DNA of 64,000 nt, from NCBI RefSeq assembly GCF_000238795.1, contig NZ_AFNK01000007.1, forward strand, positions 124,001-188,000, written 5' to 3'. This DNA comes from Haemophilus sputorum CCUG 13788. GTDB lineage: Bacteria > Pseudomonadota > Gammaproteobacteria > Enterobacterales > Pasteurellaceae. This document shows, in pieces, positions 60,697-64,000 of this stretch (within the stretch, counting starts at the first letter, position 1; every line of letters starts with the position of its first letter). The notes beneath the pieces were generated by a model. It had not been told where the DNA came from and ran no database searches. It saw only the letters and a program-made list of their open reading frames with translations. Position numbers and translations under genes: made by a program.

Positions 60697-60856
60697 CTAT
60701 GTGTAACTCTGTTTCATTCCACCTTTCTCATTTCTTCCCACTTCATCCAAATTTTTCCCATTTATGTTGGATTATGTGTGAGGGTTATGTTGGGTGGGTT
60801 TATCCTAAACGGACATTCGTAAAACTGCCACAGTATAAAATGAAAATCTTAGTGAT
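60697..60856. other. Right prophage end with transposase sites
   Basis: No gene. It holds GTTATGTTGGGTGGGTTTAT (60784-60803), a partial copy TTTATGTTGG at 60761, and AATGAAAAT-CTTAGTGAT at the tip, matching the left end in inverted orientation. Confidence 0.7.
60784..60803 (-). repeat. Right-end transposase-site candidate
   Basis: Reverse complement ATAAACCCACCCAACATAAC; 18 of 20 positions agree with the left-end site. It lies 53 bp from the right end. Confidence 0.6.
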
Positions 60857-60862
60857 CCTAAT
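60857..60862. repeat. CCTAAT, right copy of the prophage-flanking direct repeat
   Basis: Matches 23780-23785. Joining the outer flanks restores a continuous intergenic region between cdiB and the lysine transporter gene. Confidence 0.65.
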
Positions 60863-61028
60863 TCCCCTTACGACTGACCTCAAAATAAAGATCCAAAACG
60901 AAAACAGAAATAGAAAATGTGTTATTTCCATACTATAAAATAATCAGATGTATTTCCAAATGGTTGACGACGAGTCAAGGCATCTCAGTAAATGATTGAT
61001 GCATCTGACGATCTGCAAATTAAAAAAC

Positions 61029-61064
61029 AAAAGCGTTGTTCTATGTGACTAGAACAACGCTTTT
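61029..61064. terminator. Terminator of the lysine transporter gene
   Basis: AAAAGCGTTGTTCTA pairs perfectly with TAGAACAACGCTTTT (15 bp, 6-nt loop); on the minus strand GTTTTTT follows. Confidence 0.85.
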
Positions 61065-61073
61065 CTATACATG

Positions 61074-61129
61074 CAAGCGGTGAGATTTTTATAAATTTTT
61101 GCAAAAGCTCACGAAATTTTAACCGCTTG
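61074..61129. repeat. Inverted pair of Apl-type uptake signals
   Basis: CAAGCGGT with ATTTTTGCAA, facing ACCGCTTG. It lies between the transporter stop and the terminator at 61029. Confidence 0.75.
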
Positions 61130-61139
61130 TGATACGAAC

Positions 61140-62678
61140 CTACTCGGTGCCTTTTGATTTAAATATCAAAAGAATTACTGCCATGACTACTGCAGTAGTC
61201 GCAAAACCAAACCATGAAGATTGCGTAAAACCAACAACGATATAACCTAATACAGAGGCTAATGCTACCAACATAGCATAAGGTAACTGAGAAGTGACAT
61301 GATCCATATGGTTACAACGCGCACCAGTTGAAGATAAAATCGTTGTATCTGAAACTGGTGAGCAGTGATCCCCACAAACCGCGCCAGACATTACAGCTGC
61401 TAAGCATGGAATAATCAATGCGGGTTCCGAGTGCATTGCCATTGAAGCACCGATTGGTAACATAATCGCAAAGGTTCCCCAACTGGTTCCGGTTGAGAAT
61501 GCCATAGCTGACGCTAACACAAACAGAATTGCTGGTAAGAATGCTGGCGAGATGCTGCCTACAACTAATCCAGACAGATACATCCCGGTTTTCATATCGC
61601 TAACCACACTATTGATCATCCAAGCAAAGAATAAAATAGTAATTGCGCCTGACATCATTTTGATACCGATGCCGTAAGAACGCCAATAATCTTTTAGACT
61701 TAGATTTTTACTGTTAAATAAGCAACAGGTAAGCACGATAATACTTAGTACTGCGCCAACCACTAATGAAATTCCAACCGTAGTATTTTCAAATGCGCCT
61801 AACAGACTAAATGGCGTATTAGCTTCCGCTAACGCTTGTGCACCTGTATGGATCATCATGGATACTGTACCAATAATCAATGCAATAATTGGTAAAACTA
61901 AATCACGAACATGCCCTTTACTCTCTGTATCATCTTCTTCATTTTCTTCTTGATGATTCAGTGCATAGCGTTCAAAACGTGCCATAGAACCAATATCAAT
62001 TGTCCAATATGCCACAGCAAACACCATGACAATCGAGAAAATCGCATATAAGTTCATTGCACTCATTGTCATGAATGCACCTAATGGGCTATATCCTGTA
62101 ATAGAGTGCGTAGCAAATAAATCAGCAACTAAGGTTATAATATAAGCACCCCAGCTCGAAATCGGCATCAACACACACATTGGTGCAGCCGTTGAATCAA
62201 GAATATATGCTAATTTTGCACGCGAAATTTTGAACTTATCAGTGACTGGACGCGCAATCGCACCTACAGCCAGACTATGGAAATAATCATCAATAAAAGT
62301 GACGAAAACTAAGCTTGCTGCCATCAATTTTGCACCACGACGACCTTTAATTCGCGCTTGAGCCCAATTCGCAAAAGCTTGATTTGCCCCTGAAGCACTT
62401 AATAATGCAGTTAGTACGCCTAATAAAACCAAGAATAAAATAATATTGATATTATTGCTATTTAGCCCCTCTTCAGCCCCTTTATAAAATAAAGAAACTG
62501 CGGTGTTTTTTAAATATGATAATGAATCAAGGATTTTGCCATCAGTTAGCAATAATGCCCCAACAACAATACCAACACTTAATGAAATAATTACTTTTCG
62601 GGTAGCAATAGCTAATACGAGCGCTAATAATGCTGGTACAACAGACCAGACACTGCTCGAATAATCGATTAAATTCAT
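61140..62678 (-). CDS. lysW: LysW-type lysine transporter (NhaC antiporter family)
   Basis: 512 residues from the ATG at 62678 (AGAGG upstream). About 11-12 membrane spans and the conserved GTSWGTFAIMLPIG and CGDHCSPVSDTTILSSTGARCNHMDHV blocks of the NhaC superfamily. Sequence alone would suggest a Na+/H+ antiporter. The lysine riboswitch in its leader points to lysine uptake or exchange, as established for NhaC-like LysW in gamma-proteobacteria. The symbol is an inference from that leader. Confidence 0.85.
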   Translation of the reverse strand: MNLIDYSSSVWSVVPALLALVLAIATRKVIISLSVGIVVGALLLTDGKILDSLSYLKNTAVSLFYKGAEEGLNSNNINIILFLVLLGVLTALLSASGANQAFANWAQARIKGRRGAKLMAASLVFVTFIDDYFHSLAVGAIARPVTDKFKISRAKLAYILDSTAAPMCVLMPISSWGAYIITLVADLFATHSITGYSPLGAFMTMSAMNLYAIFSIVMVFAVAYWTIDIGSMARFERYALNHQEENEEDDTESKGHVRDLVLPIIALIIGTVSMMIHTGAQALAEANTPFSLLGAFENTTVGISLVVGAVLSIIVLTCCLFNSKNLSLKDYWRSYGIGIKMMSGAITILFFAWMINSVVSDMKTGMYLSGLVVGSISPAFLPAILFVLASAMAFSTGTSWGTFAIMLPIGASMAMHSEPALIIPCLAAVMSGAVCGDHCSPVSDTTILSSTGARCNHMDHVTSQLPYAMLVALASVLGYIVVGFTQSSWFGFATTAVVMAVILLIFKSKGTE

Positions 62679-62782
62679 AAAACCTCTAAATGTTAAAATC
62701 AATTTAAATGAGGATTCTACTGATAATATTTACACAAAAAGTAAATAAAAAAGGAAGGGGAAAAGGAAAGCCCAGCCTAACA

Positions 62783-62966
62783 GTAGCACTCCGAAGCGGT
62801 TAATTTATGAGAAACTTTTGCAAGTTGCCGCCTCGACAGTGTCGTCCCTTTCGGTAACGACCCCAACCAATTAAGATGACGCTTAATTGATTTCGGCAAA
62901 TACGCCTTTCCTTTTCCTTCATCGTTCTCCACTCAGAAAAAGTACTTATCGGATTTGCGCCTCTAC
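62783..62966 (-). ncRNA. Lysine riboswitch (L box)
   Basis: On the minus strand: GTAGAGGCGC at the 5' side of P1, AAGTAC, GGAAAGGCGTATTTGCCGAA, GGTTGGGGTCG paired with CGACACTGTC, and GGAGTGCTAC closing P1 (GTAG/CTAC). These are the conserved lysine-aptamer blocks in order. The expression platform lies in 62700-62782, before the transporter ATG. An uptake signal sits in one arm (AAGCGGTTAATTT...TTTTGCAAG). Confidence 0.92.
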
Positions 62967-63174
62967 AATTTGTAGGTGGGTGTAAGATACCTGAAATGAA
63001 ACAACTTCTCAAGCAGAAAAACAATTTTGTTATTTTTACTTACCAATTTTTCTATTGAAGATGAGCTAACATTAAAAATAAACTTCATTTGGTATTTACC
63101 TTTAAAAAAGATTTAGATAATATATTCCAGCTTATTAGATATAACATCTAAATTATTATTTACAGGAGCATACA
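62967..63174. promoter_or_regulatory. Divergent promoter region of lysW and hns
   Basis: 208 bp without a gene, strongly AT-rich on the hns side. No confident -35/-10 pair assigned. AT-rich curvature would allow H-NS autoregulation. Confidence 0.45.
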
Positions 63175-63564
63175 ATGTCTGATTTAAATAAATTCTCTAA
63201 TCTTCGCACATTACGTGCACTCGCTCGTGAAGCAACATTAGAACAGCTTGAAGCATTACTTGAAAAAGTACAAACCGTTGTTACCAAAAAGCGTGAAGAA
63301 ATCAAAGCACAAGAAGCTGAAAATGCAAAATTCTTAGAAGGCTTAAATAAATATAAAGAAATGTTAGAAAAAGATGGCATTTCAGCGGAAGATTTAGTTG
63401 CATTATTAGGTGGCAAACAAGAAGTAAAAACGCGTAAACCACGTAAACCTTTAGCGCCAAAATACAAATTTATTGATGCCAATGGCAACGAAAAAACTTG
63501 GACTGGTCAAGGCCGTACCCCTCGCGAATTAGTCGGTAAAGATTTATCTAAATTTGCAATCTAA
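63175..63564 (+). CDS. hns: H-NS-family nucleoid protein
   Basis: 129 residues. N-terminal dimerisation coil (LNKFSNLRTLRALAREATLEQLEALLEKVQTVV...), linker, and C-terminal DNA-binding domain with KYKFIDANGNEKTWTGQGRTPREL, carrying the Q-G-R minor-groove motif. Silences AT-rich foreign DNA; the cdi region and prophage are likely targets. ACAGGAG precedes the ATG. Confidence 0.94.
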   Translation: MSDLNKFSNLRTLRALAREATLEQLEALLEKVQTVVTKKREEIKAQEAENAKFLEGLNKYKEMLEKDGISAEDLVALLGGKQEVKTRKPRKPLAPKYKFIDANGNEKTWTGQGRTPRELVGKDLSKFAI

Positions 63565-63588
63565 TTTCTAAATGAATCATTAAAAATG

Positions 63589-63629
63589 AAAAAGAACAAT
63601 GTATTTGAATATACATTGTTCTTTTTTTA
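63589..63629. terminator. Bidirectional terminator between hns and sanA-like gene
   Basis: AAAGAACAATGTAT pairs perfectly with ATACATTGTTCTTT (14 bp, 6-nt loop), with A and T runs on either side. Confidence 0.85.
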
Positions 63630-63637
63630 TTACTGAC

Positions 63638-64000
63638 CTATTTGTCTTCAGAAATCTTTGTTGATGTCGTTGCTGGCAATATAGCTTCCCCAACCTTTTC
63701 TAAGGTTTCTGGCTTGACGCCCGAAACATAATCCCAGATCATGCCAATTCTCGCAAGAATCTCCCTCAAGCGAACTTTAATATGCCCTTCTGGATATTTT
63801 GCAGCAAAACACACAGCATCAATATTATGTGTTTTCGCAATAAATAATGCTCGTTCACAATGAAATTCTTGCGTAATAATCACAAACGGTTGGAGATGAT
63901 AAACCTCCGCTGCCCGAACAACTGAATCTAATGTGCGATAACCTGCAAAGTCTTGTGAAAGATCTACATTTTGCACTCCCATTCGGCGCAAATCTAAGCT
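63638..64000 (-). CDS. sanA: SanA/YdcF-family (DUF218) protein, C-terminal part
   Basis: Open through the right edge, so the N-terminus is missing. The visible 120 codons contain LDLRRMGV, DFAGYRTLDSVVRAAEVYHLQPFVIITQEFHCERALFIAKTHNIDA, the conserved SanA block. SanA-type membrane-anchored proteins affect envelope integrity (vancomycin exclusion at high temperature). Apparent start codons inside the frame should not be taken as the true start. Confidence 0.85.
   Translation of the reverse strand, partial: SLDLRRMGVQNVDLSQDFAGYRTLDSVVRAAEVYHLQPFVIITQEFHCERALFIAKTHNIDAVCFAAKYPEGHIKVRLREILARIGMIWDYVSGVKPETLEKVGEAILPATTSTKISEDK

Larger units (their letters stand above)
23786..60856. mobile_element. 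Mu-like transposable prophage, about 37.07 kb, divergently organised
   Basis: Bounded by CCTAAT direct repeats. The subterminal sequences are inverted copies: ATTTTCATT close to each end, and ATAAACCC-C-CAACATAAC at 23825-23844 and 60784-60803. It contains a MuA-type transposase and MuB-type ATPase, Gam, GemA, Mor, Mu-type head genes, P2-type contractile-tail genes, lysis genes, and Com plus a DNA methylase. All expected structural modules look intact, so it may be inducible. Early genes run right and late genes left from the repressor/Ner region at 51.8 kb, unlike Mu itself and like BcepMu-type phages. Confidence 0.9.

Noticed and set aside
60663-60938. A 91-residue plus-strand frame after mor
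   Set aside because: It runs through the mor terminator, across the prophage end and into host DNA, with no ribosome-binding site.
62703-62782. A precise terminator or anti-terminator for the riboswitch
   Set aside because: The region before the transporter start is consistent with an expression platform, but I could not assign a convincing hairpin plus T-run by eye.
62800-63024. A 74-residue minus-strand frame upstream of the lysine transporter gene
   Set aside because: It lies across the lysine riboswitch aptamer; conserved RNA blocks explain the sequence and the peptide is implausible.

Overview
The window is chromosomal DNA from a member of the Pasteurellaceae. The housekeeping genes (uvrA/ssb sharing a LexA box, yoaA, an lrgA/yohJ-type gene, hns, sanA, and a lysine-riboswitch-controlled NhaC-family transporter) fit that family. 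Many extended uptake signal sequences (USS) of the Actinobacillus pleuropneumoniae type (core ACAAGCGGT, then an AT-rich stretch ending in TTTGCAA) occur in intergenic inverted pairs and inside genes. That points to the Actinobacillus/Mannheimia/Glaesserella side of the family or a related Haemophilus. I cannot name the species from sequence alone.

Layout. 1-5.9 kb: host core genes, namely a partial lrgA-like gene, yoaA helicase, uvrA and ssb. 6.0-23.4 kb: a contact-dependent growth inhibition (CDI) locus on the minus strand. It reads cdiB, a 3232-residue cdiA, then a graveyard of spare modules: two near-duplicate lipoprotein immunity candidates, an orphan VENN-type CdiA tip with a PD-(D/E)XK-like nuclease domain and an Imm49-like partner, scrambled cdiA fragments, a toxin tail with a SUKH-like immunity gene, and a last truncated cdiA fragment next to ssb. 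23.8-60.9 kb: a complete-looking transposable (Mu-like) prophage of about 37.07 kb. I place its ends at 23786 and 60856 from a flanking 6-bp repeat (CCTAAT) and matching inverted subterminal repeats. 61.1-64 kb: host genes again, with a lysine transporter under a lysine riboswitch, hns, and a partial sanA-like gene.

The prophage is organised divergently from a central control region at about 51.8 kb. The repressor and all late genes run leftward. The early genes (Ner-like regulator, MuA-type transposase, MuB-type ATPase, Gam, GemA, Mor) run rightward. The head genes are Mu-type (terminase, gp29 portal, gpF, gpG, protease/scaffold, capsid, gp35-37). The tail genes are P2-type (FI, FII, E/E', T, U, X, D, V, W, J, I, then a beta-helix tailspike and an assembly chaperone). 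The lysis set is a holin-like protein, an amidase and an overlapping Rz/Rz1-like pair. The left end carries a Com-like zinc finger and a Dam-type methylase, as in Mu com-mom.

Strongest new-looking signals: (i) a 12-bp dyad (TAAACTGSTTTA) upstream of three late transcription units, a candidate late-activator site; (ii) two hairpins with a T-tract whose stem holds the ribosome-binding site of the gene behind it; (iii) a family of palindromic repeats of about 40 bp, one copy inserted in frame in the portal gene and another supplying its last codons and stop; (iv) orphan CDI modules whose breakpoints carry a USS-encoded peptide; (v) a cloverleaf-like fold after the gpF gene; (vi) plus-strand genes embedded in the leftward late operon.
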